Source of the DNA: Sphingobacterium sp.
Lineage (GTDB): Bacteria; Bacteroidota; Bacteroidia; Sphingobacteriales; Sphingobacteriaceae
Direction: 5' to 3'
Assembly (NCBI GenBank): GCA_022712315.1
Contig: JALAGS010000028.1
Location: 1 to 64,000 of the forward strand
Length of the DNA stretch: 64,000 bases
Part shown: one piece after another, positions 17,585-27,258 of the stretch
Layout: every line of letters begins with the position of its first letter
How positions within the stretch are numbered: position 1 is the first letter of the stretch
Notes under the pieces: generated by a model
What the model was told of the DNA's origin: nothing
What the model saw: only the letters and a program-made list of their open reading frames with translations
The model's database searches: none
Made by a program: the position numbers and the translations under genes

Positions 17585-18706
17585 TTATACACCCCTCAGG
17601 GGAATCACCATGTTCCATGTGCGCTCAAATTGATAGGGCTCTGAACCGTCTCCCGTTGCAGCAAATAAATGCGTAGGTTTCCCATTTTCAAAGAGTAAAA
17701 ATGGCCGTTCAAAATTGGCCTGATGACTCGTCGTGCCATCATCCCACTGAATTGTTTTAGAATACGCTTTTACAGCCTTCGAAAGACGCCAGTCTATACC
17801 ATCCTTGGAATACGCATGTATCCCGCCCCCTTCTTCGCCACAGATCTTTCCATAACGATCCTTCATAATCAGTTCAAACTGTTGCCCATTATGCCATACA
17901 AAGGGGTCTTCTACATCATTTTCATGGTTTAGGTCCGTATGGAAAGAAAAAATGGGTTTGTCCGATAAACGGTAATAAGGCCCAAGAAAGGAATCCGCTT
18001 GCGCCGCGCCCAATAAAAGTGGTGGATTATAATTGACAGGAGAAGATTTATAGACTAAATAAACCTTTCCATTAGGCAACACAACGGGAGAAGGATTGGA
18101 AGTAATGGAGGCGTCCCATTCTCCTAGCCTTGGATTCAGAATAGGCTGATCAACTCTTTTCCAAGGGCCTGCAATTGTCCTGGAGTAAGCCATCCCAATA
18201 CGTTTATGCATCCAGGCTTTCTGGCCGAGCCCTGATTCCCATACATTTTCTGTGAAAGGAGGATTCGGTTCTTCGTAATTGTTACCGAAATAATAAAGCA
18301 CGTAAAAGTCGCCATTTTTTACAATTCGGGGATTATGAGTGGTACAACCATCAAAATATTTTTTACCACGAGGGGACAGTACAACTTCAACAAATTCGTA
18401 GGGTCCCTCTGGGGTATCCGAGATAGCTCTGACGACCTCCGAATTTGTAACCCAATTGCCAAAACCATATTTCTTGCTCCAGCGTGAGGCAAACATATGA
18501 TATCTTCCATCCTCTCCTTTTATTACCGAAGGATCCCAGATCCAATAATCTTTCATAGCAAACCCTCCTCCTTTTGGTGCTGGTAATAATTTATCGATAA
18601 AGGATCCTTCCGGGCTGTCGGCCCTGACAATATCATGTGTTGAGAGCAAGAGCAAGCCGGAAGCTCCGGCTACATTTTTCAGAAAGGTGCGACGAGAGGT
18701 TTTCAT
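17585..18706 (-). CDS. Secreted GH43-like glycoside hydrolase with Tat signal
   Basis: A 373-residue protein that begins with a classic twin-arginine leader, MKTSRRTFLKNVAGASGLLLLST. The mature part reads as a five-bladed beta-propeller of the GH43/GH32/GH68 superfold: DYWIWDPSVIKGEDGRYHMFASR (candidate catalytic Asp), THNPRIVKNGDFYVLYYFG, SNPSPVVLPNGKVYLVYKSS and NDVEDPFVWHNGQQFELIMKD. It is probably an exo-acting arabinofuranosidase/xylosidase or galactosidase; the sugar cannot be read. It is monocistronic and converges on the M1 peptidase. Confidence 0.83.
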   Translation of the reverse strand: MKTSRRTFLKNVAGASGLLLLSTHDIVRADSPEGSFIDKLLPAPKGGGFAMKDYWIWDPSVIKGEDGRYHMFASRWSKKYGFGNWVTNSEVVRAISDTPEGPYEFVEVVLSPRGKKYFDGCTTHNPRIVKNGDFYVLYYFGNNYEEPNPPFTENVWESGLGQKAWMHKRIGMAYSRTIAGPWKRVDQPILNPRLGEWDASITSNPSPVVLPNGKVYLVYKSSPVNYNPPLLLGAAQADSFLGPYYRLSDKPIFSFHTDLNHENDVEDPFVWHNGQQFELIMKDRYGKICGEEGGGIHAYSKDGIDWRLSKAVKAYSKTIQWDDGTTSHQANFERPFLLFENGKPTHLFAATGDGSEPYQFERTWNMVIPLRGV

Positions 18707-19042
18707 TCGTTTGATTTTTAGCAGAATAACATAATTTATTAATCTATTTGATAGGCTCCTATGAATAATCTATATTCAACCGAGCCCGATGCTTTTTGTA
18801 ATTTTTCCAGAAGGAGCAATCAGCTCCTCTGCCACATGAGGTTTTATCTATTGGTGCATTTTACAAATAAATCTTGACAGCAAGATAAAAAATAACTACC
18901 TTACTTTCAATCTCTTTGTGGATGATTTTTTCGATCAATAGCTTACTTTCCACTATCGTTATAAACGCTTGTACATGTTTCGGAGGACCTACCGCGAAAG
19001 AAGAAAAAATTCGATTAGGAGGTGAAGTTGAGATGGTCTTGG
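18707..19042. other. Intergenic region, no supported gene
   Basis: This divergent spacer of about 340 bp holds only a small hairpin (AGGAGC/GCTCCT, 18812-18828) and presumably the promoters of the GH43-like and hemW genes. A weak 83-codon minus ORF across it was not accepted. Confidence 0.5.
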
Positions 19043-19050
19043 TATATTTG
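19043..19050 (+). promoter_or_regulatory. -7 box (TATATTTG) five nt from the hemW start
   Basis: A perfect TAnnTTTG ends 5 nt before ATG 19056, consistent with a leaderless or nearly leaderless transcript. A matching -33 box is not evident. Confidence 0.5.
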
Positions 19051-19055
19051 TCTCC

Positions 19056-20183
19056 ATGATTTATGTCCACATACCCTTCTGTAAACAGGCCTGTCATTAT
19101 TGTGACTTCCATTTCAGCACTTCACTGCAGTACAAAAGTGAAATGATCAATGCATTATTACAGGAAATTGAACTTAGGGCACCCTATCTGGAAGATAAAA
19201 AGATTGAATCAATTTATTTCGGCGGTGGCACTCCTTCTCTTCTGGAAGGGGACGAAATAGCACAAATCATTGATACTATAGCAAAACATTTTGATATCGC
19301 CAACAATGCCGAGATCACCCTGGAAGCAAATCCAGATGATCTGAATCAGGCAAAAGTAAAAAGCCTTAGGAATACCCCGATCAACCGATTCAGCATCGGG
19401 ATACAGTCTTTCTTTGAAGAAGACCTCAAGTGGATGAACAGAGCCCATAACCAACAAGAAGCCACCGCCTCAATTATGCGGGTGCAAGATGCAGGGTTTG
19501 AAAATATTACCTGTGATCTCATCTACGGCTTCCCACTATTAACTGATGAAAAATGGCGCCACAATATGCAGCAGCTAATTGACTTTGCAATTCCCCATAT
19601 TTCTTCTTATTCCATGACAGTGGAAAGTAAAACAGCATTGGATCACTTTATCAAAAAAGGCATAAGTCCCGCTATTGATTCAGATCAGGCCGCAGATCAA
19701 ATGCACCTGCTCATCAATACATTGAAAGCCGCAGGATACGAACAGTATGAAATTTCAAATTTTGCAAAAAATGGGCACTATGCGCGTCACAATACAAATT
19801 ACTGGAAAGGCAAACATTATCTTGGTATTGGCCCCTCAGCGCATTCTTTCAATGGTACCGCTAGATCCTGGAATATATCCAACAATTCAAAATACATCTC
19901 TTCCATTCATTCAAATCAGCTTCCTTTGGAAGTAGAACAGCTGTCGACCTTGGACCAGATCAATGAGTGTATCATGACATCACTTAGAACAATGTGGGGC
20001 CTTGATTTAACCGAGATGGAAAATAGATTTGGACAGTCTGTTAAAAATAACGTATTGGAAGATGCAGCCTTATTCATAGCTGAAAAAAATCTCGTTTTGG
20101 ATGACAACAAATTGTGTTTAACGGATACAGGGAAATTAATGGCAGATCATATTATGTCAGAGTTGTTTATTATAGAGGATTAG
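19056..20183 (+). CDS. hemW: Radical SAM HemW (coproporphyrinogen III oxidase-like heme chaperone)
   Basis: A 375-residue radical SAM protein. The N-terminus MIYVHIPFCKQACHYCDFHFS contains the CxxxCxxC cluster motif with C-x-x-x-C-x-x-C spacing followed by DF, diagnostic of HemN/HemW. YFGGGTPSLL, EANPDD, GIQSF and the late YWKGKHYLGIGPSAHSF also match HemW. HemW proteins lack the extra N-terminal cysteine context of true HemN and are thought to deliver heme to respiratory enzymes. Monocistronic. Confidence 0.92.
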   Translation: MIYVHIPFCKQACHYCDFHFSTSLQYKSEMINALLQEIELRAPYLEDKKIESIYFGGGTPSLLEGDEIAQIIDTIAKHFDIANNAEITLEANPDDLNQAKVKSLRNTPINRFSIGIQSFFEEDLKWMNRAHNQQEATASIMRVQDAGFENITCDLIYGFPLLTDEKWRHNMQQLIDFAIPHISSYSMTVESKTALDHFIKKGISPAIDSDQAADQMHLLINTLKAAGYEQYEISNFAKNGHYARHNTNYWKGKHYLGIGPSAHSFNGTARSWNISNNSKYISSIHSNQLPLEVEQLSTLDQINECIMTSLRTMWGLDLTEMENRFGQSVKNNVLEDAALFIAEKNLVLDDNKLCLTDTGKLMADHIMSELFIIED

Positions 20184-20287
20184 CAATGAAACATACATAA
20201 TATTAATAAAAACACAATAACAAACACGTAATAACATAAAAAATTGCTAAAATGAAAATATAACTCATTTTTTCATACAGTTTGTGC

Positions 20288-20295
20288 TATGTTTG
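20288..20295 (+). promoter_or_regulatory. Promoter -7 box (TATGTTTG) for gap
   Basis: A perfect TAnnTTTG lies 25 nt before ATG 20321 and downstream of the ORF-track start at 20282. This supports the later start. Confidence 0.55.
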
Positions 20296-20320
20296 CAACA
20301 TAATCTATTATAAAATTATT

Positions 20321-21769
20321 ATGTCACACAAGCCATCTTTTGACGAGGAAATCAAAAGTTATCAAGCACAACAAAATGCTGCAGTAAGCTTAATCCAAAT
20401 TGTTAGCAACCTATGGTACAACCATGCTGTCGAACTTGTCTTTTTTAGAAATCAGCTCATTGATGTAAAATCCAGTTCAATTCTCAACTTACTCAGCGAA
20501 AGCACTGTTCTTGCTGAAAAACCATTAAACATATTTGAAACACTCCACGCCGCTCAGGCCTTGGAGAAATTACCACTTTCTCCCGCACGTATTGATATTG
20601 GAAAACTAGCATTGCAGGTCAAGAAATACCATGTTGACCATACACAGCTCGTCAATTTTATCAGAGACGAGTTAAAGGGCATTAACCAGCAGCCGGAGTT
20701 AAAACCGCGAGATGTTGTGCTCTATGGCTTTGGACGTATTGGTCGTTTACTTGCCCGTGAACTTATAAACAAAGCGGGCTCCGGCCAACAGCTCCGCCTG
20801 CGCGCTATTGTAACGCGGGATGCAAACGATGCCAAATCTCTCTTGAAACGGGCAACATTATTAAAAACTGATTCGATACACGGTGAATTTGAAGGAAAAG
20901 TACTGGTAGACGCAGAAAATCAATCACTTATTATTAATGGTATAACTGTTCATCTAATCTCAGCCAAACAACCCGAGGATATCGATTATACAGCGTACGA
21001 TATACAGGATGCCTTAGTCATTGATAATACCGGAGCGTTCCGAGATAAGCAGGAGCTCAGTCGTCACTTATTGTCTAAAGGCACCCTTCAAGTTCTATTA
21101 ACAGCTCCAGGAAAAGGAATTCCAAATATCGTTTATGCTGTCAACGAAAAAGATATTGATCTACAAGAAGAGCATATATTTTCTGCAGCTTCTTGTACCA
21201 CCAATGCAATTTCCCCTATTCTGGCGGTTCTGGAAAATAAAATAGGCATTGAAAAAGGCCATATTGAGACCATACATTCATACACAAATGATCAGAATCT
21301 TGTAGATAATATGCACAAGAAATCTAGACGTGGGCGTGCCGCTGCATTGAATATGGTGATTACAGAGACTGGCGCCGGCAGCGCTGTTTCAAAAGTACTC
21401 CCTTCATTGGCCGGTAAGCTGACCTCCAACGCCATTCGTGTCCCTGTCCCAAATGGATCATTGGCTATTTTAAATCTTGAAACAAAATCTAAAATAACTG
21501 TCGACGAGATAAATGAGCTTTTAAGAGAGGCTTCATTTCATGGCGAGCTCGTTGAACAGATTAAATTTTCAAAGGACAATGAGCTCGTTTCTTCAGATAT
21601 CATTGGCAGCACTGCTGCCTCAATCGTTGATGCCCCCGCTACTATTGTTTCTGCCGACGGCAGGAACGTCATTCTGTATGTTTGGTATGACAATGAGTAT
21701 GGATATTCACACCAAGTTATGCGTTTGTCACGCCATATCACAGGTGTAAGAAGATATACTTACTATTAA
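20321..21769 (+). CDS. gap: Glyceraldehyde-3-phosphate dehydrogenase, long form
   Basis: A 482-residue enzyme converting glyceraldehyde-3-phosphate to 1,3-bisphosphoglycerate in glycolysis or gluconeogenesis. The NAD(P)-binding GFGRIGRL starts near residue 135 and the catalytic cysteine is in SAASCTTNAISP, followed by HSYTNDQNLVDN and the C-terminal WYDNEYGYSHQV. About 130 helical residues precede the normal domain, as in the long GapDH class of some Bacteroidota and pseudomonads. The start at 20321 is preferred over 20282 because the promoter box lies between them. Confidence 0.93.
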   Translation: MSHKPSFDEEIKSYQAQQNAAVSLIQIVSNLWYNHAVELVFFRNQLIDVKSSSILNLLSESTVLAEKPLNIFETLHAAQALEKLPLSPARIDIGKLALQVKKYHVDHTQLVNFIRDELKGINQQPELKPRDVVLYGFGRIGRLLARELINKAGSGQQLRLRAIVTRDANDAKSLLKRATLLKTDSIHGEFEGKVLVDAENQSLIINGITVHLISAKQPEDIDYTAYDIQDALVIDNTGAFRDKQELSRHLLSKGTLQVLLTAPGKGIPNIVYAVNEKDIDLQEEHIFSAASCTTNAISPILAVLENKIGIEKGHIETIHSYTNDQNLVDNMHKKSRRGRAAALNMVITETGAGSAVSKVLPSLAGKLTSNAIRVPVPNGSLAILNLETKSKITVDEINELLREASFHGELVEQIKFSKDNELVSSDIIGSTAASIVDAPATIVSADGRNVILYVWYDNEYGYSHQVMRLSRHITGVRRYTYY

Positions 21770-21806
21770 CAGGCAATGCTCAAAAATATAAAAGGCGGCA
21801 CCATAG

Positions 21807-23084
21807 CTAGTCATGGTCGGAAGATTCTTCTTCCGACTTTTTTATGTTTACACTAGCGCCCTTAAGATACTTCATAATGATCTGTGTCGCTCCAGCTTTC
21901 TGTAATACATACGCACGAGCCAATTTGCCTGCTTCTTGACAAATAGACTGATCCTGTAGTGTGCAAAATATGCGCTTCAGTTCTTTACTATTCGCAATAG
22001 AAAAACCCGAGCCATTTTCTACAAGATCTTTAGCTTCGTGAAATTTTTTGAAATTAGGACCAAAAAGAACGAGAATGCCATAAGTTGCCGCTTCAAGGGT
22101 GTTGTGTATACCTACACCAAATCCCCCCCCGATATAGGCCATTTGACCGTAACCATAAAGAGAAGATAACATGCCAATATTATCAATAACGAGCACATTT
22201 GATTCCGCTACTACTGCAGCACTATAAGTTGCCATTTTGGAAAAACGTAGTGCCGCTGGCCAAAGATTAAAAATACTGTTCAGGTGCGATTCATTAATTT
22301 CATGTGGCGCTAAGATCAATTTATAATTGGAATAATCCTGAAACAATTCCTGCAAAATCTGCTCGTCTTCTGGCCAAGTACTTCCTGCAACCAAAATAGG
22401 ACGATCTCCGATAAACTGTACTATTTCAGGAATCATCTGCCTATTTTTAGGAAGGTTGACAACACGGTCGAACCGGGTGTCTCCTGCGAGGCTCGCATTT
22501 CTTATCCCAAATTCCTTTAGTAGACGTACACTTTCCTCATTTTGGACAAAAAAATAGGTCACATAGCTTAAAATTTTTAGAAAGAAAGTTCCGTACGCTT
22601 GGAAGAAAATCTGTTCAGGTCGAAAAATAGCAGAAATTAAATAAAGTGGAATAGAGCGCTTATGTAGACCTTCAAAAAAGTAATACCAATATTCATACTT
22701 GGTAAACAGAACAAAACTAGGATTCACAAGATCTAAGAATAACCGAGCATTCTTCGCTGTATCATAAGGGAGATAAAAAACGTAATCTGCCAGATTTGTA
22801 TTTTTGCGGATCTCGTAGCCGGAAGGGGAGTAAAATGTTACAATAATTTTATGCTCCAAATAATTATTTTTTACCGCCTCCAGGACTGGTCGCCCTTGCT
22901 CAAATTCACCCAATGAAGCAAAATGAAACCAGATATGTTTTTGGGAAGAATCAACCGTTTGTTTCATCTTAGAATACCAGTCTTTTCGCCCCTGTACCAT
23001 CAGCCTTGCTTTGGCATGAAAAGGGGCCAAAATACGCAGTAAGAGTCTATAAAGAACGATTCCAATTGAATAAAGCAAACGCAT
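21807..23084 (-). CDS. waaA: 3-deoxy-D-manno-octulosonic acid (Kdo) transferase
   Basis: A 425-residue GT-B glycosyltransferase that adds Kdo to lipid A precursor at the inner membrane. An N-terminal membrane anchor (RLLYSIGIVLYRLLLRILAP) precedes WFHFASLGEFEQGRPVLEA and the ILVAGSTWPEDEQILQELF segment. The acceptor-side IGGGFGVGIHNTLEAATYGILVLFGPNFKKFHEA is highly characteristic. The last residues (EEESSDHD) are encoded by the terminator hairpin of gap. It serves the same pathway as the lpx genes at 29-33 kb. Confidence 0.94.
   Translation of the reverse strand: MRLLYSIGIVLYRLLLRILAPFHAKARLMVQGRKDWYSKMKQTVDSSQKHIWFHFASLGEFEQGRPVLEAVKNNYLEHKIIVTFYSPSGYEIRKNTNLADYVFYLPYDTAKNARLFLDLVNPSFVLFTKYEYWYYFFEGLHKRSIPLYLISAIFRPEQIFFQAYGTFFLKILSYVTYFFVQNEESVRLLKEFGIRNASLAGDTRFDRVVNLPKNRQMIPEIVQFIGDRPILVAGSTWPEDEQILQELFQDYSNYKLILAPHEINESHLNSIFNLWPAALRFSKMATYSAAVVAESNVLVIDNIGMLSSLYGYGQMAYIGGGFGVGIHNTLEAATYGILVLFGPNFKKFHEAKDLVENGSGFSIANSKELKRIFCTLQDQSICQEAGKLARAYVLQKAGATQIIMKYLKGASVNIKKSEEESSDHD
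21816..21843 (+). terminator. Rho-independent terminator of gap, lying inside the waaA 3' end
   Basis: Arms GTCGGAAGA (21816-21824) and TCTTCCGAC (21829-21837) with a 4-nt loop are followed by TTTTTT. The hairpin overlaps the last codons of the convergent waaA gene. Confidence 0.85.
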
Positions 23085-23110
23085 GTTTTTAAAATAATGT
23101 TTATCTTAGT

Positions 23111-23118
23111 CAAAGATA
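23111..23118 (-). promoter_or_regulatory. Putative -7 box (TATCTTTG) for waaA
   Basis: Perfect TAnnTTTG on the minus strand, 26 nt upstream of the waaA start, in the 65-bp divergent gap with the decarboxylase gene. Confidence 0.5.
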
Positions 23119-23149
23119 TTAAACCCATTTCATTAAAAGGAACCATTGA

Positions 23150-24142
23150 GTGGAAAATAAACATCGCAAGCGAATTTTGATAACAGGTGCAGCAGGCTTC
23201 CTAGGTTCCCATCTTTGCGATCGCTTTATTGCAGAAGATTATGATGTCATTGGGATGGACAACCTGATTACCGGAGACCTACAGAACATTGCACATTTAT
23301 TCAAATTGGAAAATTTTGACTTCTATCATCACGATGTATCAAAATTTGTCCACATCCCTGGACATCTGGATTATATCTTACATTTTGCGTCGCCGGCAAG
23401 TCCTGTCGATTATCTTAAGATCCCAATACAAACACTGAAAGTTGGATCCTTAGGCACGCATAACCTCCTTGGATTAGCACGCGCAAAACAAGCGCGCATA
23501 TTGGTTGCATCTACTTCAGAAGTTTATGGCGACCCACTAGTTTCTCCTCAATCCGAAGACTACTGGGGCAATGTAAACCCTGTAGGACCTCGCGGAGTAT
23601 ATGATGAAGCTAAACGTTTCCAAGAGGCAATAACCATGGCTTATCACAACGCCCATGGTTTGGATACCCGTATTGTCAGAATATTTAACACCTTTGGTTC
23701 AAGAATGCGCCTCAGTGATGGTCGAGCTATCCCCACATTCATCGCTCAGGCCATACGTGGAGAGGATATCACCATTTTTGGAGACGGTTCACAGACACGA
23801 TCATTTTGCTATATCGATGATCAAATCGAAGGCATCTATCGAGTGTTGCATTCTGATTGTGTAAATCCCATCAATATTGGCAATCCCGACGAAATTACCT
23901 TGCTCCAGTTGGCCCAAGAAATCATAGCATTAACAGGAAGCTCAAGTAAAATTACATATGAAGCCTTGCCGGTCGACGATCCTAAACAACGGAAACCCGA
24001 TATCGGAATGGCCAGATTAAAATTAGCTTGGCAACCTGAGATAGACCGCAAAACAGGATTAAAAAAGACCATTGAATTTTACAAAGAAATTCCTTTGGAG
24101 AACTTATCACATAAAGACTTTACTTACTATAATCAACAATAA
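23150..24142 (+). CDS. UDP-glucuronate decarboxylase (UDP-xylose synthase)-type SDR
   Basis: A 330-residue extended SDR enzyme. The Rossmann motif [13 protein letters not shown] is near residue 13, the active-site pair is YDEAKR, and the signature segments [20 protein letters not shown] and [19 protein letters not shown] are typical of UDP-glucuronate decarboxylases making UDP-xylose. The start is GTG, with an AAAAGGA ribosome binding site 9 nt upstream, unusual here because most neighbours show no Shine-Dalgarno sequence. It overlaps galE by one base (TAATG). Confidence 0.9.
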   Translation: MENKHRKRILITGAAGFLGSHLCDRFIAEDYDVIGMDNLITGDLQNIAHLFKLENFDFYHHDVSKFVHIPGHLDYILHFASPASPVDYLKIPIQTLKVGSLGTHNLLGLARAKQARILVASTSEVYGDPLVSPQSEDYWGNVNPVGPRGVYDEAKRFQEAITMAYHNAHGLDTRIVRIFNTFGSRMRLSDGRAIPTFIAQAIRGEDITIFGDGSQTRSFCYIDDQIEGIYRVLHSDCVNPINIGNPDEITLLQLAQEIIALTGSSSKITYEALPVDDPKQRKPDIGMARLKLAWQPEIDRKTGLKKTIEFYKEIPLENLSHKDFTYYNQQ

Positions 24143-25173
24143 TGAACAAAAAAATATTAGTCACAGGGGGAACGGGTTACATCGGTTCACACACAGTAGT
24201 TGAACTTCATCAAGCAGGATATGTTCCTGTTATTGTCGATGATCTATCGAATTCAAACATTAAAATTTTAGATCAGATCGAGAAGATCATTGGTGTTAGA
24301 CCCGAATTCCACCAATTCGATCTTTGTGACACAAACAAAGTCAATGATTTTGTAAAAAACAATACGGACATTTCAGGCATTATCCATTTTGCGGCATCTA
24401 AAGCTGTTGGTGAATCGGTGCAAAAACCATTAAAATATTACCACAACAATTTCTTTTCATTAATCAATTTGTTGGAAGCTTATCAAAATAAACCGATTAA
24501 TTTCGTATTCTCTTCAAGCTGTACTGTATACGGTGAACCCGACTACCTGCCTGTCGATGAAAGTGCTCCTGTAAAAAAGGCGACTTCCCCATACGGAAAC
24601 ACCAAACAAATCGCAGAAGAAATATTACAAGAAACTGCTTCGGCATATGACAATTATAATATTATTGCTTTACGTTACTTCAATCCAGTTGGAGCACATG
24701 AATCCGCTTTAATCGGCGAATTACCAAATGGTGTACCGCAAAATCTATTGCCTTTCATCACGCAGACCGCAATTGGAAAAAGAGAAAAACTAACCGTTTT
24801 TGGGTCAGATTATGATACCCCAGATGGCTCTTGCATCCGCGATTATATCCATGTAGTTGATTTAGCTAAAGCGCATGTTGCAGCTATCAAATTATTAGAA
24901 CAAGGTAACCCAAATGGAAAATACGACGTATTCAATGTGGGAACCGGAAATGGCTATTCTGTTCTTGAAGCGATTAAAGCATTTGAAAAGGCCTCTGGAC
25001 AGAAATTAAATTACGAATTTGGTCCTCGTCGTGATGGAGATATTATCAAAGTATACGGTGATGTCACTAAATCAGCCAATCAGCTGCATTGGAAAGCAGC
25101 TCTCGGCATAGACGAAATGATGGCCTCTGCTTGGGCTTGGGAAAAAAATCTACAGGAAAATCCCCTAGATTAA
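24142..25173 (+). CDS. galE: UDP-glucose 4-epimerase
   Basis: A 343-residue SDR epimerase interconverting UDP-glucose and UDP-galactose. It shows TGGTGYIGSHTVVEL at the N-terminus, IHFAASKAVGESVQKPL, SSSCTVYGEPDYLP, the YGNTK catalytic pair and RYFNPVGAHESALIGE with GSDYDTPDGSCIRDYIHVVDLA, all classic GalE. It is translationally coupled to the UDP-glucuronate decarboxylase, giving a nucleotide-sugar pair for surface polysaccharides. A bidirectional terminator follows directly. Confidence 0.95.
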   Translation: MNKKILVTGGTGYIGSHTVVELHQAGYVPVIVDDLSNSNIKILDQIEKIIGVRPEFHQFDLCDTNKVNDFVKNNTDISGIIHFAASKAVGESVQKPLKYYHNNFFSLINLLEAYQNKPINFVFSSSCTVYGEPDYLPVDESAPVKKATSPYGNTKQIAEEILQETASAYDNYNIIALRYFNPVGAHESALIGELPNGVPQNLLPFITQTAIGKREKLTVFGSDYDTPDGSCIRDYIHVVDLAKAHVAAIKLLEQGNPNGKYDVFNVGTGNGYSVLEAIKAFEKASGQKLNYEFGPRRDGDIIKVYGDVTKSANQLHWKAALGIDEMMASAWAWEKNLQENPLD

Positions 25174-25177
25174 AAAT

Positions 25178-25216
25178 AAAAAAACGTCCAATGTCGCTGA
25201 CATTGGACGTTTTTTT
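25178..25216. terminator. Bidirectional rho-independent terminator
   Basis: Arms AAAAAAACGTCCAATG and its exact complement (16 bp each) with a 7-nt loop separate convergent galE and the TPR regulator gene. Confidence 0.93.
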
Positions 25217-25263
25217 ATTGCGCATTTTCTATTGATACCCTCGATCACGGATAATTAAGATCC

Positions 25264-27006
25264 TTATACCAACTCCTTATCTGAAATATATTCCATCAGT
25301 ACACCAGCTTGGTCCCCAAGTTTCTTTTTCAGACGCTGCATTGATTTTTTTATTGCATCAGGAGTGACACCAAGGACATTGGCAACTTCCTTATTATTTA
25401 GCCCCAATTTCATAAGCACAATGACCCGCAGATTAGATTCGGTGATATCGGAAAATTTGGATTGTATATCCTGAAGTAAATTTGGGAATTCTTTTACAAT
25501 CAATAATTTAAATTCCTGCCATTTCTCTTCAGTGATAAGATGCGACTGTAGCAACGTTTTTAGTTCATCACGATCCTTTTCAACAACATTCCCTCTTTCC
25601 TCAAGCATCGCTGAAAGCACATTTATCTGTTCATTATTTCTCTTGAGGTAAGCGACATACTCTTCCACCTGACTTTTGGAACTTACCAATTCCCTATCCA
25701 ATTCCGCCTTTGTATATTTTAAATTAAGAAGCTGATATTCATAATCACGTATCCGTTTTTTTGCACGGGATCGTACAGCATTGTATATAAAAAAGAATAA
25801 CACCAGTACCAACAAACTTACGATCAGCCATAGTCGTCTTTCGGTTTGTTTTTTCTTAATAACAGCTTGTGCCAGCGATAATTTATCGGCATACTTTTGC
25901 TTATCAGCCATAAACTTCAATTGGGACAATACCGGATCGCCATCTAAAAAGCGTAAAGAATCCTGGAGGCGTTCAATTCTTCTTCGCGCATTCAGCTCAC
26001 GGCCCGTATCACGGCTTTGAATCGCTAAATTCAGCTTGTGGATCTCAAGTTCAAGTATCGTTTTCTTATCGTCCGAGCCAGACAAAAGAGATTCAGCCTC
26101 TGCTATCATTTGTCGGACATCTTTAGTTTCCTTACTCGCTATGTTTAAACGAATCCGCATCATTAAGGCAAAGATTGTGTTTCGGTCATTACCAAGAGAT
26201 CTCGAAATTTCAAGATCCTTATCCAGCAGCAATAAAGCCTTACGATAATCCTTCATGCCTTCAAATACCGCCGCCTGATTACCCAAAATCTTTGCATAAC
26301 GCAATGAATCATTTTCAGAAAGAGCCAAAGTTTGAGCCAGCTCAAAATTTTTCATTGCCTGCAGTGTATCACCACCGCTTTTTAACGTCAATACACCTAA
26401 ATTGTCTAAAATCTCGGCTTTTAATCCTGGTGAAATTTGTTCCTGTTGCTGCCCTAAATTTAGGTATTTGATTCCAGAGGTATAATCGCCTAAGGTTCCA
26501 AAAAAATAACCAAGCTTCTTATAGGTTTGTGTTAGGTCCAAAACAAGTTCTTTAGGGATATCTTCCAGCCCTTTTTCTCCTTCCAAGATAAAAGGTAATG
26601 CTTCAGAAGCTTTCAGACATCGATATAGATAAAACCCGTACATTACTTTAACCCAAGCTCGTACATTTTGGTAGCTATACCCCTCTTCAAGATCCAGGGC
26701 TTTCAAATAGTATTTGTCACTAAAACTATTTCTTGCACCCTCGTCATTAAAAGACTGATCCGCCAGTAGACAATAATAGATTGCCAAAAGTGCCTTATCA
26801 TTTTTTCGTACCGCTTGGCTAAAATATGGTGCAAGATATTTACTTAAGGTTAGACTAGAGGTTTGATACTTTTCTGACTCCTTGATAATTGTTTCGTAGA
26901 AGTTCTTCTCTTCAACCGAGGAATTGGAGTCCATTAGATCCATCCCACAGACAACATGACAAGGCATGATTGTTAGGAAAAGAAGAAATAGAAGAAATCG
27001 AAACAT
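25264..27006 (-). CDS. TPR-containing membrane protein with C-terminal LuxR-like helix-turn-helix
   Basis: A 580-residue protein with a signal/lipoprotein-like N-terminus (LTIMPCHVVCG). Residues about 40-350 contain tetratricopeptide-like helical pairs (LTQTYKKLGYFFGTLGDYTSGIKYL; LGNQAAVFEGMKDYRKALLLL). A single membrane helix lies near 390-410 (WLIVSLLVLVLFFFIY), then a coiled coil, then a LuxR/sigma-like helix-turn-helix (LRVIVLMKLGLNNKEVANVLGV, TPDAIKKSMQRLKKKLG). This layout is common in Bacteroidota one-component membrane regulators. Target and signal are unknown. It shares this architecture with the regulator at the right edge. Confidence 0.82.
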   Translation of the reverse strand: MFRFLLFLLFLTIMPCHVVCGMDLMDSNSSVEEKNFYETIIKESEKYQTSSLTLSKYLAPYFSQAVRKNDKALLAIYYCLLADQSFNDEGARNSFSDKYYLKALDLEEGYSYQNVRAWVKVMYGFYLYRCLKASEALPFILEGEKGLEDIPKELVLDLTQTYKKLGYFFGTLGDYTSGIKYLNLGQQQEQISPGLKAEILDNLGVLTLKSGGDTLQAMKNFELAQTLALSENDSLRYAKILGNQAAVFEGMKDYRKALLLLDKDLEISRSLGNDRNTIFALMMRIRLNIASKETKDVRQMIAEAESLLSGSDDKKTILELEIHKLNLAIQSRDTGRELNARRRIERLQDSLRFLDGDPVLSQLKFMADKQKYADKLSLAQAVIKKKQTERRLWLIVSLLVLVLFFFIYNAVRSRAKKRIRDYEYQLLNLKYTKAELDRELVSSKSQVEEYVAYLKRNNEQINVLSAMLEERGNVVEKDRDELKTLLQSHLITEEKWQEFKLLIVKEFPNLLQDIQSKFSDITESNLRVIVLMKLGLNNKEVANVLGVTPDAIKKSMQRLKKKLGDQAGVLMEYISDKELV

Positions 27007-27258
27007 ATCGGTACCAGCATTGAATTTCGCAATAAAAATAAAAAATAATTTTAATTAAATCACCATAAGACAAAATCAACTCGCATAAGCCATCCTTAGG
27101 GTTAGAGCGCCAATTATTGACTTAAACTCTCTTCGCTTAATAAAAGAATACAGTTCCAACCACCCCGATGTTGTAGCAGCATCGAATGAAGCAGGCACAT
27201 ATTAAAAAAAACAGCACTCTATTCAAAAGGGAGCAAATTAGTCATTTCATATAGGTAA
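27007..27258. other. Intergenic region, no supported gene
   Basis: About 250 bp upstream of the TPR regulator and downstream of the cyclo-ligase gene. Only a weak CGATG/CATCG hairpin (27166-27184) is visible. Confidence 0.5.

Noticed and set aside
18861-19112. 83-codon minus-strand ORF across the hemW promoter
   Set aside because: It overlaps the 5' end of hemW antisense, has no recognisable domain and covers a promoter box; probably chance.
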